A DNA stretch of 41,059 nucleotides from Microvirga sp. Mcv34 (lineage in GTDB: Bacteria; Pseudomonadota; Alphaproteobacteria; Rhizobiales; Beijerinckiaceae): contig NZ_JALJRK010000046.1 of assembly GCF_024519725.1 (NCBI RefSeq), positions 1 to 41,059 on the forward strand. Reading direction: 5' to 3'. Numbering within the stretch: the first letter of the stretch is position 1; each line of letters begins with the position of its first letter. The notes under the pieces are model-generated. The model made no database searches. It was not told where the DNA came from and saw only the letters and a program-made list of their open reading frames with translations. Below are positions 1 to 8,455 of the stretch, piece by piece. The translations under genes were made by a program, and so were the position numbers.

Positions 1-40
1 CGCAAGGACACCGCCGCCTACGCTTCTCTTCCCTCTCAAC

Positions 41-54
41 AATGTCAAAGAGCA
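41..54 (-). promoter_or_regulatory. boxA-like antitermination site of an rRNA operon leader
   Basis: On the minus strand this reads TGCTCTTTGACATT, nearly identical to the bacterial rrn boxA (TGCTCTTTAACA). In rRNA leaders boxA recruits the NusB/NusE antitermination complex. It lies about 100 bases downstream of the promoter at 149-177 and is followed by purine-rich sequence (GAGAGGGAAGAGAAGCG) like that found ahead of 16S rRNA in Rhizobiales. No 16S sequence is inside the window, so assignment to an rrn operon is an inference from leader and promoter. Confidence 0.7.
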
Positions 55-148
55 AAACCTCGAACCAGCCCGGCCATCCCCATGCAGGGCGCCAGACCGC
101 GAAGCCCGGGGCAACCAGGGTCCGAAGAACCCCGCCGCCGATGAAGAG

Positions 149-177
149 GTTCTAACCGAACCCCTCCCCCAGGTCAA
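149..177 (-). promoter_or_regulatory. Strong housekeeping-type promoter, probably of an rRNA operon
   Basis: The minus strand shows TTGACC at 172-177, a 17-base spacer and TAGAAC at 149-154, with an A/T-rich stretch (CTTCGAAAAAGG) just upstream that could act as an UP element. Spacing is ideal for the housekeeping sigma factor. Transcription would run towards position 1 through the boxA at 41-54. No open reading frame starts between here and the edge. The combination is typical of an rRNA operon leader. Confidence 0.65.
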
Positions 178-698
178 CACCTTTTTCGAAGAATTCGTCT
201 CGAAACCGGCGCCCCACCCACCCCTCACGGTATTCGGGCAAGCTTCATCGCCCGCAGACAGCGTATTCGCCCTCCGCGTTGCTGTCACCCGAACCAGACA
301 ATGCTGATCGAATGCTTCCCCATGTCGTCAGAGGAGCCCCGAAGACTGACCCAATGCTGGCGTCCCTGGCTCGTGCCGCCGATCGAACCTCCACGAGACC
401 CGATCACGCGCCCGCCCCTGCCGCAGGATCCAAAGACCCCGCCCAGGCCGGCGCCGGAAAAAGAATGAAGCCCGCCCGGCCCAAAAGCCGGCGGGGCTGC
501 GGATATGTCCCCTCACAGCACACTTGTCAACTCCATTCGAAGCATAGAACGGCAACAGGGGGCCATGGAGCCCCTGCCCTAGCCGGTTCCCGACTGGATG
601 CGACGCCGGGTGTTTCCAAACAGGAGGGATGGTGTTCAGGACGTTCAGCGTCCTCTCTTTGCTCATCCCGAAGGAACAAGGAGGCGCGGCGGCCCAGG
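178..698. other. Gene-free stretch upstream of the rRNA-type promoter
   Basis: About 520 bases with no convincing coding sequence on either strand. The long open frames here have arbitrary arginine/proline-rich compositions typical of high-GC noncoding DNA. The visible elements are the hairpin at 471-495 and, on the minus strand, TTGACA (525-530) followed at 17 bases by a poor -10 (CATATC, 502-507). The latter would start transcription directly into the hairpin, so I do not call it a promoter. Confidence 0.5.
460..495 (-). terminator. Hairpin with T-rich tail downstream of the GST-GNAT pair
   Basis: On the minus strand, arms 487-495 and 471-480 pair over 9 base pairs with a single bulged base and a CCAAAA-type loop. 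The stem is followed by CTTCATTCTTTTTCC (456-470). This fits a rho-independent terminator separating the GST/GNAT transcript from the rRNA promoter. It lies about 200 bases after the GNAT stop codon, so it may instead end an unannotated transcript. Confidence 0.45.
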
Positions 699-1157
699 TC
701 AGAGCTTCTTCTTGAAGCCCTCATGGCTCCGGGCGAACCCAAGACGCTCGTAGAAGCGGTGGGCGTCCTTGCGGGTCTTGTTGGAGGTCAACTCCATCGC
801 GGCAGCTCCATGGGTGCGGGCGTAGTCCTCGGCGAACGCGATCATCTGCCCGCCGATACCGCCGGAGCGACGGGCAGCCCTCACCTTCACGCTCTCCACT
901 TTCACCCGGGTGGCGCCGCGCCCCGTGAGATTGGGAATGAAGGTGAGCTGGAACGTGCCGACGATCTCGTTGTTATCGAGCGCCACGAACAGCCGGTTTT
1001 CAGCACTCTCCTGAATGGCTGCGAAAGCCGCCTCATAGGCCGGCTTCGTTTCGTCCGACCAGACATCGCCGTGCGAGCCCAGTTCGTCCTCTTCATGCAT
1101 GCGGATGATCGCCTCTAGATCTCCGGCCTGCGCCTCACGGATCGACAGGGCGCTCAT
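699..1157 (-). CDS. GNAT family N-acetyltransferase
   Basis: A 152-residue protein that would transfer an acetyl group from acetyl-CoA to an unidentified amine substrate in the cytoplasm. The start at 1157 (MSALSIREAQ) is chosen because its ATG overlaps the stop of the upstream GST gene in an ATGA arrangement, implying translational coupling. The GNAT fold is visible: an N-terminal strand with the IREAQAGDLEAI pattern, motif A with the acetyl-CoA pyrophosphate loop (RRSGGIGGQM), and motif B near the C-terminus (HRFYERLGF). Length is normal for a one-domain GNAT. Pairing with a GST may hint at a shared detoxification role, but the substrate cannot be read from sequence. Confidence 0.85.
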   Translation of the reverse strand: MSALSIREAQAGDLEAIIRMHEEDELGSHGDVWSDETKPAYEAAFAAIQESAENRLFVALDNNEIVGTFQLTFIPNLTGRGATRVKVESVKVRAARRSGGIGGQMIAFAEDYARTHGAAAMELTSNKTRKDAHRFYERLGFARSHEGFKKKL

Positions 1158-1795
1158 GCGGCTACTCGGGATTCCATGGGCAGCAGATCCGCCCGGGACC
1201 TGAAGCCGGGCAAGGCCTCGACACGCTTCGCCCACGCCCCCACCTGGGGATATTCGGCGATGTCGATCCCGGCCTCGCCGGCGCAGCAGACGACGCCGTA
1301 GATGTCGATATCGGCGATGGTTGCGCCCTCCCCCACCAGCCAGGCGCGGCCTGCGAGATGGCTCTCCAGAACGCCCAGGGCAGTCCTGGCGGCATTGAGG
1401 CAGTCCTCGACCACCTCGGGAGGAGCCTGGCGGAAACCCGCTTTGACGACGCGAGCCTTGTACAATGGTGCCGCGAGACGATCAAAATCCCAATAGAGCC
1501 ATTCGCGCACCTGAAGGCGCTCATCGAGATCGGCGCCGCCGAACCGGCCCGTCATGTCGGCAAGATATTCCAGGATTGCCGCCGACTGGCACAGGTGTCG
1601 ACCATTGTTGCGGTCCACCAGCATGGGCACCTGCCCGTAGCGCTGCCTGGATAGATACGGGGGCTGCTTGTGCTCGCCTCCCATCATGTTCACATGCGTA
1701 TAGTCGAAGGCCTCGCCCATAAGGGACAGGGCAAGAGCGACCTTGTAGGTCGGCCCTGAATAGGCAAATCCGTGCAATTCGAACCGTACCGGCAT
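1154..1795 (-). CDS. Glutathione S-transferase family protein
   Basis: A 213-residue two-domain GST: an N-terminal thioredoxin-like domain (roughly 1-80) and an all-helical C-terminal domain. The glutathione-binding element is seen as QVPMLVD followed by CQSAAILEYLAD, the equivalent of the usual (E)S-x-AI-x-x-YL motif. The family conjugates glutathione to electrophiles or performs glutathione-dependent reduction; the substrate is unknown. I place the start at ATG 1795 (MPVRFELHGF), preceded by GGGGA, rather than five codons upstream at 1810 where no ribosome binding site is visible. It is the first gene of a two-gene unit with the GNAT gene, overlapping by four bases. Confidence 0.85.
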   Translation of the reverse strand: MPVRFELHGFAYSGPTYKVALALSLMGEAFDYTHVNMMGGEHKQPPYLSRQRYGQVPMLVDRNNGRHLCQSAAILEYLADMTGRFGGADLDERLQVREWLYWDFDRLAAPLYKARVVKAGFRQAPPEVVEDCLNAARTALGVLESHLAGRAWLVGEGATIADIDIYGVVCCAGEAGIDIAEYPQVGAWAKRVEALPGFRSRADLLPMESRVAA

Positions 1796-1890
1796 AATGC
1801 GTCCCCGCATGAGAAAAATCTGTGGCCGGGCACCGTAAGCGATTGTCTCGCGCTCGGGAAGGAGCAGAATCTCCCGGAGTGGGGGATGCC

Positions 1891-2310
1891 ATGGCCAGGA
1901 TGGAACGCGAGCGGAAACTGTTGCAGCAGAGCGTGGCCATCGTCGCCACCATTCCTGTCGCCACGGGCCTTTACGGAATCCTGTTCGGGCAGGCGCTGAC
2001 GGGCGATGCGGTCAGCATCTCGGCCGAGAGCCATTTTCGCTTCCTCTCCGGCCTGCTCCTCGGCATCGGTCTCGGCTTTTGGAGCACCCTGCCCTCCATC
2101 GAAATCAGAACGGGCCGCTTCCGCCTCCTGACGCTCCTCGTCGTCATCGGAGGGCTGGGCCGGCTGATCGGACTGGGGCTGACCGGCCTGCCGTCCCTCT
2201 TCATGATCGGCGGCTTGATCGTCGAACTGGTCGTCGCGCCGGTGCTGTGCCTGTGGCAGACCCGGGTCGCCAACCTTTATGCCGAGGAATACGGCGTCGC
2301 TGAACCCTGA
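1891..2310 (+). CDS. Small integral membrane protein, DUF4345-like
   Basis: A 139-residue hydrophobic protein with about four predicted transmembrane segments (roughly 14-34, 50-67, 79-98, 101-122) and a charged N-terminus (MARMERERK). The arrangement (AESHFRFLSGLLLGIGLGFW, then a GRF-x-R-L loop and a GGLGRLIGL segment) resembles the DUF4345 family, which has no known function. The start at 1891 follows GGAGTGGGGG at a good distance; an in-frame upstream start at 1822 would add a polar tail without a ribosome binding site. It diverges from the GST gene and converges on aapP. Confidence 0.75.
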   Translation: MARMERERKLLQQSVAIVATIPVATGLYGILFGQALTGDAVSISAESHFRFLSGLLLGIGLGFWSTLPSIEIRTGRFRLLTLLVVIGGLGRLIGLGLTGLPSLFMIGGLIVELVVAPVLCLWQTRVANLYAEEYGVAEP

Positions 2311-2467
2311 CAACCGAAAGCCCGCAGGCCTTTCCCTCTGACGCGAATAGTCTCTTTCAGATTGTTCGGACGCGCCGGAACCCACGCGACCGAAGCGGTA
2401 TCGCCGCCGAGGAGCGATGCTGACGTAAGGCAATGCTCATGATCGACTTATCCGCCATCTAACAAGA

Positions 2468-2491
2468 AGGCCCCGGACGTCGCCGGGGCCT
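2468..2491 (-). terminator. Rho-independent terminator of the aap operon
   Basis: A perfect 9-base-pair stem (AGGCCCCGG at 2468-2476 with CCGGGGCCT at 2483-2491) and a 6-base loop lie 26 bases after the aapP stop. On the minus strand the stem is followed by TCTTGTT. This is the expected end of the aapJQMP transcript, and it also separates it from the convergent membrane-protein gene. Confidence 0.8.
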
Positions 2492-2516
2492 ATCGAAACT
2501 CGTATGCTGATCCGGC

Positions 2517-3305
2517 TCAGTGCAGAATCTGGGACAGGAAGAGCTTGGTGCGCTCGTGCTGCGGGTTCCTGAAGAACTCGTCGGGCGTGTTCATTTCCAC
2601 GATCTGTCCGTAATCCATGAAGATCACCCGGTCGGCCACCTGACGCGCGAAGCCCATTTCGTGGGTCACGCACAGCATGGTCATGCCCTCATCGGCAAGG
2701 CCGACCATGGTGTCGAGCACTTCCTTCACCATTTCCGGGTCGAGCGCTGAGGTCGGCTCGTCGAACAGCATGATCTTGGGGCTCATACAGAGAGAGCGGG
2801 CGATCGCCACGCGCTGCTGCTGGCCGCCGGAGAGCTGGCCCGGATACTTGTTCGCCTGCTCGGGGATCTTGACCCGCTTCAGGTAGTGCATGGCGACCTC
2901 TTCCGCCTCCTTCTTGGGCATCTTCTTGACCCAGATCGGAGCGAGCGTGCAGTTCTCGAGGATCGTCAGGTGTGGAAAGAGGTTGAAGTGCTGGAACACC
3001 ATGCCGACGTCGCGGCGGACCTCGTCGATGCGCTTGAGATCGTTGGTAAGTTCGATACCGTCGACGATGATACGGCCCTTCTGGTGCTCCTCCAGGCGGT
3101 TGATGCAGCGGATCATCGTGGACTTGCCCGAGCCCGAGGGGCCGCAGATCACGATGCGCTCGCCGCGGCGCACGTTCAGGTTGATGTCCCGTAGAACGTG
3201 GAACTCGCCGTACCATTTATGCACGTCTATCATCTGGACGGCGGACTCGGCCTTCGGATCGATCTCGACGGAACGGGCGGTTTGGGATGTCATTGTCGTA
3301 GCCAT
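2517..3305 (-). CDS. aapP: General L-amino acid ABC transporter, ATP-binding protein AapP
   Basis: A 262-residue ATPase energising the general amino-acid importer of Rhizobiales (family 3 polar amino-acid uptake). Walker [10 protein letters not shown] is at about 55-63, the Q-loop is within MVFQHFNLF, the signature is [15 protein letters not shown], Walker B is [12 protein letters not shown], and the H-loop is in [10 protein letters not shown] short polar extension (about 20 residues) precedes the nucleotide-binding domain, as in other AapP proteins. It is the last gene of aapJQMP, 6 bases after aapM, and is followed by a strong terminator. Identity rests on motifs plus the complete J-Q-M-P order. 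Confidence 0.95.
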   Translation of the reverse strand: MATTMTSQTARSVEIDPKAESAVQMIDVHKWYGEFHVLRDINLNVRRGERIVICGPSGSGKSTMIRCINRLEEHQKGRIIVDGIELTNDLKRIDEVRRDVGMVFQHFNLFPHLTILENCTLAPIWVKKMPKKEAEEVAMHYLKRVKIPEQANKYPGQLSGGQQQRVAIARSLCMSPKIMLFDEPTSALDPEMVKEVLDTMVGLADEGMTMLCVTHEMGFARQVADRVIFMDYGQIVEMNTPDEFFRNPQHERTKLFLSQILH

Positions 3306-3311
3306 GAATGT

Positions 3312-4631
3312 TTACCGTTTCTGACCAGCCGCAAGGCGCCGCTCGACCCCGAGCGAGTATCGCGACATTCCAAAGCAGAAGATGAAGTAGAACAGGGCCG
3401 CAAAGGCATAGCCCGTGATGCCGATGGTGGGGGCCGCCCAGTTCGGATCGATCCGGGAGGCCTCGATGGTCTTCACCAGGTCGAAGATGCCGACGATGGC
3501 AACGAGCGACGTATCCTTGAACAGACCGATGAAGGTGTTCACGATGCCAGGAATGACGATCCGCAGCGCCTGGGGCAGGATGATGAGGCTCATCATCTGC
3601 GGATAGTTCAAGCCTAAGGACATGGCTCCTTCATACTGGCCCTTCGGCATGGCCTGGAGGCCGCCACGCACCACCTCGGCCATATAGGCCGAAGCGAAGA
3701 GTGCCGTCCCGATGAGAGGCCGCAGCAGACGATCGACCGTAATGTCGCCGGGAAGGAAGAGCGGCAGCATGGTGTTGGCCATGATCAACACCGTGATGAG
3801 CGGCACGCCGCGCACGAACTCGATGAAGATCACCGAGGCCATGCGGATGATGGGGAGCTTGGACCGCCGCCCAAGGGCCAGAACGATGCCGAAGGGCAGC
3901 GACACCACGATGCCCACCGTCGCCACCAGAAGCGTCACGAGGATTCCGCCCCACAAGGACGTGGGCACATGGGCAAGACCGAAATCGATATCGACCAGGG
4001 CCAGGGTGATGCCGATCACCGCAACGATGCCGCCGCTCATGATGAATGCCGGACGCATGGACGCCTTGAGCAGAGCGGCGAAGAAGGCGAACAGGGCGAT
4101 CACCAGCGCTCCGAAGATCGCGAACCCGATCCAGAAGCGAACCCCGAGATCGGCATTCCCGCCAGTCAGGAGGATGTAGGAGACGACCGGGAAGATCCAG
4201 AAGAAGTAGACGGCGCCCAGATCCCGGCGCGGCGCCCTGAGCCACAGCAGCCAGACGACCCCGATGGCCAGGAGAGCGAAGAAGACGTCGACCCTCCAGC
4301 GCTCCGAGATCGTGTAGGAACCGTAGATGAAGTAGTTGATCTTGTCCCAGATGAAGGCCCAGCAGGCTCCGGTCTCGCTGCCGCCGGAATCGGCACGGCA
4401 GACGGCCCGGTCCGAGCCGGTCCAGACGGCGTCGATGAAGAGGAAGCGCACAAGCGGTGGGACGCTGACGTACAGGAGGTAGAACACCACCAGCGTCAGC
4501 ACGGTATTGAGGGGGCCGGAAAACAGGTTTTCCCTAATCCAGGCGATGGGGCCGCGAGCCAGGTTCGGTGGAGGCAGCGCTTCCACCTGCTTGGCGCGGA
4601 CGAAACGGGGCACGTCGACGGCGGTGCTCAT
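3312..4631 (-). CDS. aapM: General L-amino acid ABC transporter, permease AapM
   Basis: A 439-residue inner-membrane permease, one of the two channel subunits of the Aap importer. The N-terminal half carries several extra transmembrane segments and a soluble loop with cysteines (about 78-90). The C-terminal half is the HisM-type permease domain with the EAA loop (EGAMSLGLNYPQMM, followed by IILPQALRIVIPG) that contacts AapP. It is somewhat longer than I recall for rhizobial AapM (about 385-400 residues), the surplus being in the N-terminal membrane/loop region. It lies 8 bases downstream of aapQ and 6 bases upstream of aapP, clearly co-transcribed. Confidence 0.93.
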   Translation of the reverse strand: MSTAVDVPRFVRAKQVEALPPPNLARGPIAWIRENLFSGPLNTVLTLVVFYLLYVSVPPLVRFLFIDAVWTGSDRAVCRADSGGSETGACWAFIWDKINYFIYGSYTISERWRVDVFFALLAIGVVWLLWLRAPRRDLGAVYFFWIFPVVSYILLTGGNADLGVRFWIGFAIFGALVIALFAFFAALLKASMRPAFIMSGGIVAVIGITLALVDIDFGLAHVPTSLWGGILVTLLVATVGIVVSLPFGIVLALGRRSKLPIIRMASVIFIEFVRGVPLITVLIMANTMLPLFLPGDITVDRLLRPLIGTALFASAYMAEVVRGGLQAMPKGQYEGAMSLGLNYPQMMSLIILPQALRIVIPGIVNTFIGLFKDTSLVAIVGIFDLVKTIEASRIDPNWAAPTIGITGYAFAALFYFIFCFGMSRYSLGVERRLAAGQKR

Positions 4632-4639
4632 GCGATCTC

Positions 4640-5851
4640 CTACCGTTCGACGATCGCCACGCGGCGATTGTAGATATTCATAATGAACGATGTCACGAGG
4701 CTGATCGTCAGATAGACGCCCATGGTGATGACGACGACCTCGATGGCCTGGCCCGTCTGGTTGAGCACGGTTCCCATGAAGACCTGCACCAGGTCGGGAT
4801 AGCCGATGGCCACGGCCAGGGAGGAGTTCTTCGTCAGGTTCAGATATTGGCTCGTCAGCGGCGGAACGATGACGCGCATCGCCTGCGGGATCACGACCAG
4901 GCGCAGGGTCTGCCCGGGCGTGAGGCCGAGGGAGCCGGCGGCTTCGGACTGACCTTTCGAGACGGCCAGGATGCCCGCGCGAACGACCTCGGCGATGAAG
5001 GCCGCCGTGTAGGTCGTCAGGCCGAGCAGCAGCGCCACGAATTCCGGAAGGATCTGCTGGCCGCCGGTTAGGTTGAAGGTTCCCTTGCGCGGCATCTCGA
5101 AAGTGATCGGATTAGCGCCGGCCAAGGCGAGAGCGATCCAGGTCAAGATCGGCAGACCGAGGATCAGGGCCAGGGTCACCTTGCCGACAGGGTATTGCCG
5201 GCCGGTCTGCTCCTGCTGCTTCCTGGCCCAGCGCCGGTACACGAAGGTGGCGACGACGCCGATCGCGAGCGCAGCGATGATCACCGAAATGTTGCTGCCC
5301 CAGATGGGCTTGGCCATGAAGAGGCCGCGCGAGTTCAGATAGAACCCCGCCCCCATGTCGAGGGAGTTGCGCGGCTGCGGCAGGGCGCCCAGGACGGCGA
5401 TGTACCAGAACAGAAGCTGCACCAGGAGCGGGATATTGCGCAGCACCTCGACGTAGACCATCGCGACCTTCGCCACCATCCAGTTCTTGGAAAGGCGCGC
5501 GATGCCGACCATGAAGCCAAGGATGGTCGTGAAGAAGATGCCGATGGCCGAGACGATCAGCGTATTGAGAAGGCCGACGATGAAGGCGTCGCCGTAGGTG
5601 CTGCCGGCAGCGCTGAACTGGATCAGCGTCTGGCTGATATCGAAGCCGGCCGTATTGTTGAGGAATCCGAAGCCCGATGCGATCTTGGCGCGTTGCAGGT
5701 TCTCGATGGCGTTGCTCGCGGCCGCATAGAACAGGAAGACGATCGCCGCGACAACAACGACCTGATAGAAAATTCCACGGACCTTCGGATCGTATAGAAA
5801 CGATTTTTTGGGAGGCGATGTCTGACTGACAACGGTCTGCACTGAGTTCAT
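4640..5851 (-). CDS. aapQ: General L-amino acid ABC transporter, permease AapQ
   Basis: A 403-residue inner-membrane permease that pairs with AapM. A leading transmembrane segment (about 27-45) precedes the large N-terminal extension characteristic of AapQ. The HisM-like domain ends with the EAA motif (EAAGSLGLTPGQTLRL, then VVIPQAMRVIVPP). The start is ATG 5851, preceded by CAGAGG. A 137-base gap with a strong hairpin separates it from aapJ, so the permease and ATPase genes are probably made at a lower level than the binding protein. Confidence 0.93.
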   Translation of the reverse strand: MNSVQTVVSQTSPPKKSFLYDPKVRGIFYQVVVVAAIVFLFYAAASNAIENLQRAKIASGFGFLNNTAGFDISQTLIQFSAAGSTYGDAFIVGLLNTLIVSAIGIFFTTILGFMVGIARLSKNWMVAKVAMVYVEVLRNIPLLVQLLFWYIAVLGALPQPRNSLDMGAGFYLNSRGLFMAKPIWGSNISVIIAALAIGVVATFVYRRWARKQQEQTGRQYPVGKVTLALILGLPILTWIALALAGANPITFEMPRKGTFNLTGGQQILPEFVALLLGLTTYTAAFIAEVVRAGILAVSKGQSEAAGSLGLTPGQTLRLVVIPQAMRVIVPPLTSQYLNLTKNSSLAVAIGYPDLVQVFMGTVLNQTGQAIEVVVITMGVYLTISLVTSFIMNIYNRRVAIVER

Positions 5852-5948
5852 CCTCTGACGGCTTTTTATTTTATACCCTGCCGTCCTCCCCTGTTCATGC
5901 AGCCAATACTGTCATGAACGGGCGGCTTTTTATTGTTCTTTGAGAGAA

Positions 5949-5973
5949 GGACGCCCGGATATTCCGGGCGTCC
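5949..5973 (-). terminator. Intra-operon hairpin after aapJ (partial terminator or mRNA stabiliser)
   Basis: A perfect 11-base-pair stem (GGACGCCCGGA at 5949-5959, TCCGGGCGTCC at 5963-5973) with a 3-base loop lies 15 bases after the aapJ stop. The minus-strand tail TTCTCTCAAAGAACAATAAAAA is not a clean T-run, which suits partial read-through or 3'-end protection of the aapJ message. A smaller inverted repeat (GTTCATG 5893-5899 and CATGAAC 5913-5919) and two direct copies of CGGCTTTTTATT (5859-5870, 5923-5934) follow before aapQ. Confidence 0.7.
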
Positions 5974-5988
5974 TGGTCTTGAAGCGGC

Positions 5989-7008
5989 TTAGCGAACCGG
6001 GATGCCGTATTGCAGGCCGCCCTTGGTCCACTGGGCGTTCTGGCCGCGCTTGATCTTCAGACGGGAGCCTTCGCCCACGTTCTTCTCGAAGACCTCGCCG
6101 TAGTTGCCCACGTGCTTGATGATGCGCACGGCCCAGTCGTTGGTCAGGCCGGTGGCCTCGCCGAACTTGCCTTCCGTACCGAGAAGACGCTTGATCTCCG
6201 GATTGTCGGAGGTCTTCATCTGCTCGACATTGGCCTTGGTCACGCCGAGCTCTTCGGCATTCAGCATGGCCATGTGGGTCCAGCGGACGATATCGCCCCA
6301 CTGGTTGTCACCGTGGCGAACAGCTGGTCCAAGCGGCTCCTTGGAGATGATCTCGGGCAGGACGATATGATCGTCCGGAGCCGAAGCGCGCAGACGTTCG
6401 GCGTAGAGGCCGGAGGCATCCGTGGTGAACGCATCGCAGCGGCCGGCGTCATAGGCCTTGAAGGTCTCGTCCGAGGTCGCGAACGCCACCACTTCGTACT
6501 TCATGTTGTTGGCACGGAAGTAGTCGGCGAGGTTCAGCTCGGTCGTGGTGCCCTGCTGGGTGCAGATGGAAGCGCCGTTCAGCTCCTTGGCCGAGGAGAC
6601 GCCGAGCTTCTTGCGGACCATGAAGCCCTGGCCGTCATAGTAGTTGATGGCCGGGAAATCGAGGCCGAGCTGCGTGTCGCGCGACATCGTCATGGTGGAG
6701 TTGCGGGACAGCACGTCCACTTCGCCGGACTGAAGCGCCGTGAAGCGGTCCTTGGCGGCGAGCGGGATGAAGCGAACCTTGGTCGGATCGTCGAAGATGG
6801 CCGCGGCGATGGCGCGGCAGAGATCGACGTCGAGGCCCGTCCAGTTGCCCTGAGCGTCCGGCTGCCCGAAACCGGCGAGGCCCGTGTTTGAGCCGCAGGT
6901 CAGGAAGCCCTTCTGCTTCACGCTGTTGAGTGTCGCCTGTGCCGAAGCGCCCGTTGCGAACAGGCTGGCCGTCAGGCCGAAGGCAATCGATACGAGAGCC
7001 TTTTTCAT
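5989..7008 (-). CDS. aapJ: General L-amino acid ABC transporter, periplasmic binding protein AapJ
   Basis: A 339-residue periplasmic binding protein for polar amino acids (SBP family 3). The signal peptide is clear: MKKALVSIAFGLTASLF with cleavage after ATGASAQA. The mature part shows family elements: LTCGSNTGLAGFGQPD, GNWTGLDVDLCRAIAAA and VDVLSRNSTMTMSRD. I use the start at ATG 7008, preceded by GGGAGAAG; a longer frame starting at 7134 would bury the signal peptide behind 42 unrelated residues. It is the first gene of aapJQMP. The upstream region is shared with a divergent metC-type gene. Confidence 0.95.
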   Translation of the reverse strand: MKKALVSIAFGLTASLFATGASAQATLNSVKQKGFLTCGSNTGLAGFGQPDAQGNWTGLDVDLCRAIAAAIFDDPTKVRFIPLAAKDRFTALQSGEVDVLSRNSTMTMSRDTQLGLDFPAINYYDGQGFMVRKKLGVSSAKELNGASICTQQGTTTELNLADYFRANNMKYEVVAFATSDETFKAYDAGRCDAFTTDASGLYAERLRASAPDDHIVLPEIISKEPLGPAVRHGDNQWGDIVRWTHMAMLNAEELGVTKANVEQMKTSDNPEIKRLLGTEGKFGEATGLTNDWAVRIIKHVGNYGEVFEKNVGEGSRLKIKRGQNAQWTKGGLQYGIPVR

Positions 7009-7238
7009 GTTTGTATCTTCTCCCAATAGTTCGACATGGCTCGGCCGTTTTTGGTTATTACCCCCCAGCCGCGCCCGGATAGACCGTTCCGCGCCGCCTC
7101 GACTGAGACGGCATCGAGATCCATCACATTCCATGATTAATCACTGGTCAAGTCTTGATGGAAGGCATTTCTTGCCTGACTTGACGGCAGAGGCTGCCCG
7201 GTCTCTGATCCAGGTCTCCTCAGCAAGCCCTTGAAGCA
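7009..7238. promoter_or_regulatory. Divergent aapJ / metC control region with a TGATTAATCA palindrome
   Basis: This 230-base region between two divergent genes must hold both promoters. The most striking element is the perfect 10-base palindrome TGATTAATCA at 7134-7143, followed by repeated CAAGTCTTGATGG and CTTGCCTGACTTGACGG segments. It could be an operator for a nitrogen or amino-acid regulator, but no regulator can be named from sequence. Confidence 0.35.
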
Positions 7239-8435
7239 ATGTCAAAACTCCCCCCAAAGCCCCAAAACATCTCCGAACGCACCCGCCTCGTCCATGCCGG
7301 ACGGGAGCCATTCGAGCAGCACGGTTTCGTGAATACGCCCATCTACCGCGGCTCGACCGTCCTCTACCCCACGACGGACGATCTGCTGCACCGGCGCGGT
7401 CGCTATTCCTATGGAACGAAAGGGACTCCGACCACGAACTCCCTGGAAACGGCCTGGACGGAACTGGCGGGTGCGGCCGGCACCGTGCTGACCCCTTCGG
7501 GTCTCGCCGCCGTGACCATTGCCCTCATGTCATGTCTGAAGGCGGGCGATCACCTTCTGATGACGGATTCGGTTTACCTGCCGACGCGGCAGTTCTGTAA
7601 CGGGGTACTCAAAAATTTTGGTGTGGAAACCACCTATTACGACCCACAGATCGGCGCCGGGATCGAGGCTTTGATCCGCCCGAACACCACGGCCGTGTTC
7701 ACGGAGGCTCCCGGCTCGCAATCTCTCGAGATGCAGGACATTCCCGCGATCGCCGAGGTGGCGCACCGGCACGGGGCGGTGGTCCTCATGGACAATACCT
7801 GGGCGACCCCCCTGCTCTTCCCGCCCCACGAGCGCGGGGTGGACCTCGCCATCGAGGCCGGCACGAAATACCTGAGCGGGGGATCGGACCTGCTGCTCGG
7901 ACTGGTCTCGGCCAATGAGCGCTGCTTCAAGCGCCTGCGGGAAACCTACGATTCCTTTGCCATGTGCCCGGGACCCGAGGACGTCTTTCTCGGCCTGAGA
8001 GGGCTGCGCACCATGGCCCTGCGCCTGCGTGAGCACGAGAAACAGGCGCTTGAAATGGCCCGATGGCTCGAAGCACGGCCCGAGGTAGCCCGAGTGCTGC
8101 ATCCAGCCCTGGAAACCTATCCCGGGCACGAGATCTGGCAGCGCGACTTCAAGGGCTCGTCGGGCCTGTTCTCCGTCATCCTCAAGCCCTGCTCCGACCA
8201 GGCGCTCGCCGCGATGCTCGACGGGCTTTCCCTCTTCGGCATGGGCTATTCCTGGGGAGGGTTTGAAAGCCTCGTGATTCCTTTCAACTGCGCGACCTAC
8301 CGGACGGCGACCAAATGGGAGCCCGGCGGCCATGCGCTCCGGTTCCACATCGGCCTGGAGGATCTTGAGGACCTGAAGCGGGATCTCGATGCAGGCTTCG
8401 CACGCCTTCGGGTAACGGACGCCGAGGCTGCCTGA
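7239..8435 (+). CDS. metC: Cystathionine beta-lyase (Cys/Met metabolism PLP-dependent enzyme)
   Basis: A 398-residue cytosolic enzyme of the Cys/Met-metabolism PLP family, most like cystathionine beta-lyase, which splits cystathionine to homocysteine, pyruvate and ammonia. Visible elements are YSYGTKGTPTTNSLE (substrate/phosphate contact region, about 57-70), the PLP-ring region VLMDNTWATPLL (about 182-193) and the Schiff-base lysine in EAGTKYLSGGSD (K210). Length is normal. It diverges from aapJ, so amino-acid uptake and methionine metabolism may share regulation. Family members differ in beta- or gamma-elimination specificity, so the exact reaction is likely but not certain. Confidence 0.88.
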   Translation: MSKLPPKPQNISERTRLVHAGREPFEQHGFVNTPIYRGSTVLYPTTDDLLHRRGRYSYGTKGTPTTNSLETAWTELAGAAGTVLTPSGLAAVTIALMSCLKAGDHLLMTDSVYLPTRQFCNGVLKNFGVETTYYDPQIGAGIEALIRPNTTAVFTEAPGSQSLEMQDIPAIAEVAHRHGAVVLMDNTWATPLLFPPHERGVDLAIEAGTKYLSGGSDLLLGLVSANERCFKRLRETYDSFAMCPGPEDVFLGLRGLRTMALRLREHEKQALEMARWLEARPEVARVLHPALETYPGHEIWQRDFKGSSGLFSVILKPCSDQALAAMLDGLSLFGMGYSWGGFESLVIPFNCATYRTATKWEPGGHALRFHIGLEDLEDLKRDLDAGFARLRVTDAEAA

Positions 8436-8455
8436 AACCCACGAGGCCTCGGCGT

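Noticed and set aside
502..530. TTGACA-17-CATATC on the minus strand as a second promoter
   Set aside because: The -10 is poor and the transcript would start directly into a terminator hairpin.
328..666. Minus-strand 112-codon frame between the GNAT gene and the rRNA-type promoter
   Set aside because: It passes through the terminator hairpin at 471-495 and has no domain features or ribosome binding site.
279..1118. Long plus-strand open frame opposite the GNAT gene
   Set aside because: It spans the rRNA-leader region and runs antisense to a clear GNAT domain; composition is arbitrary.
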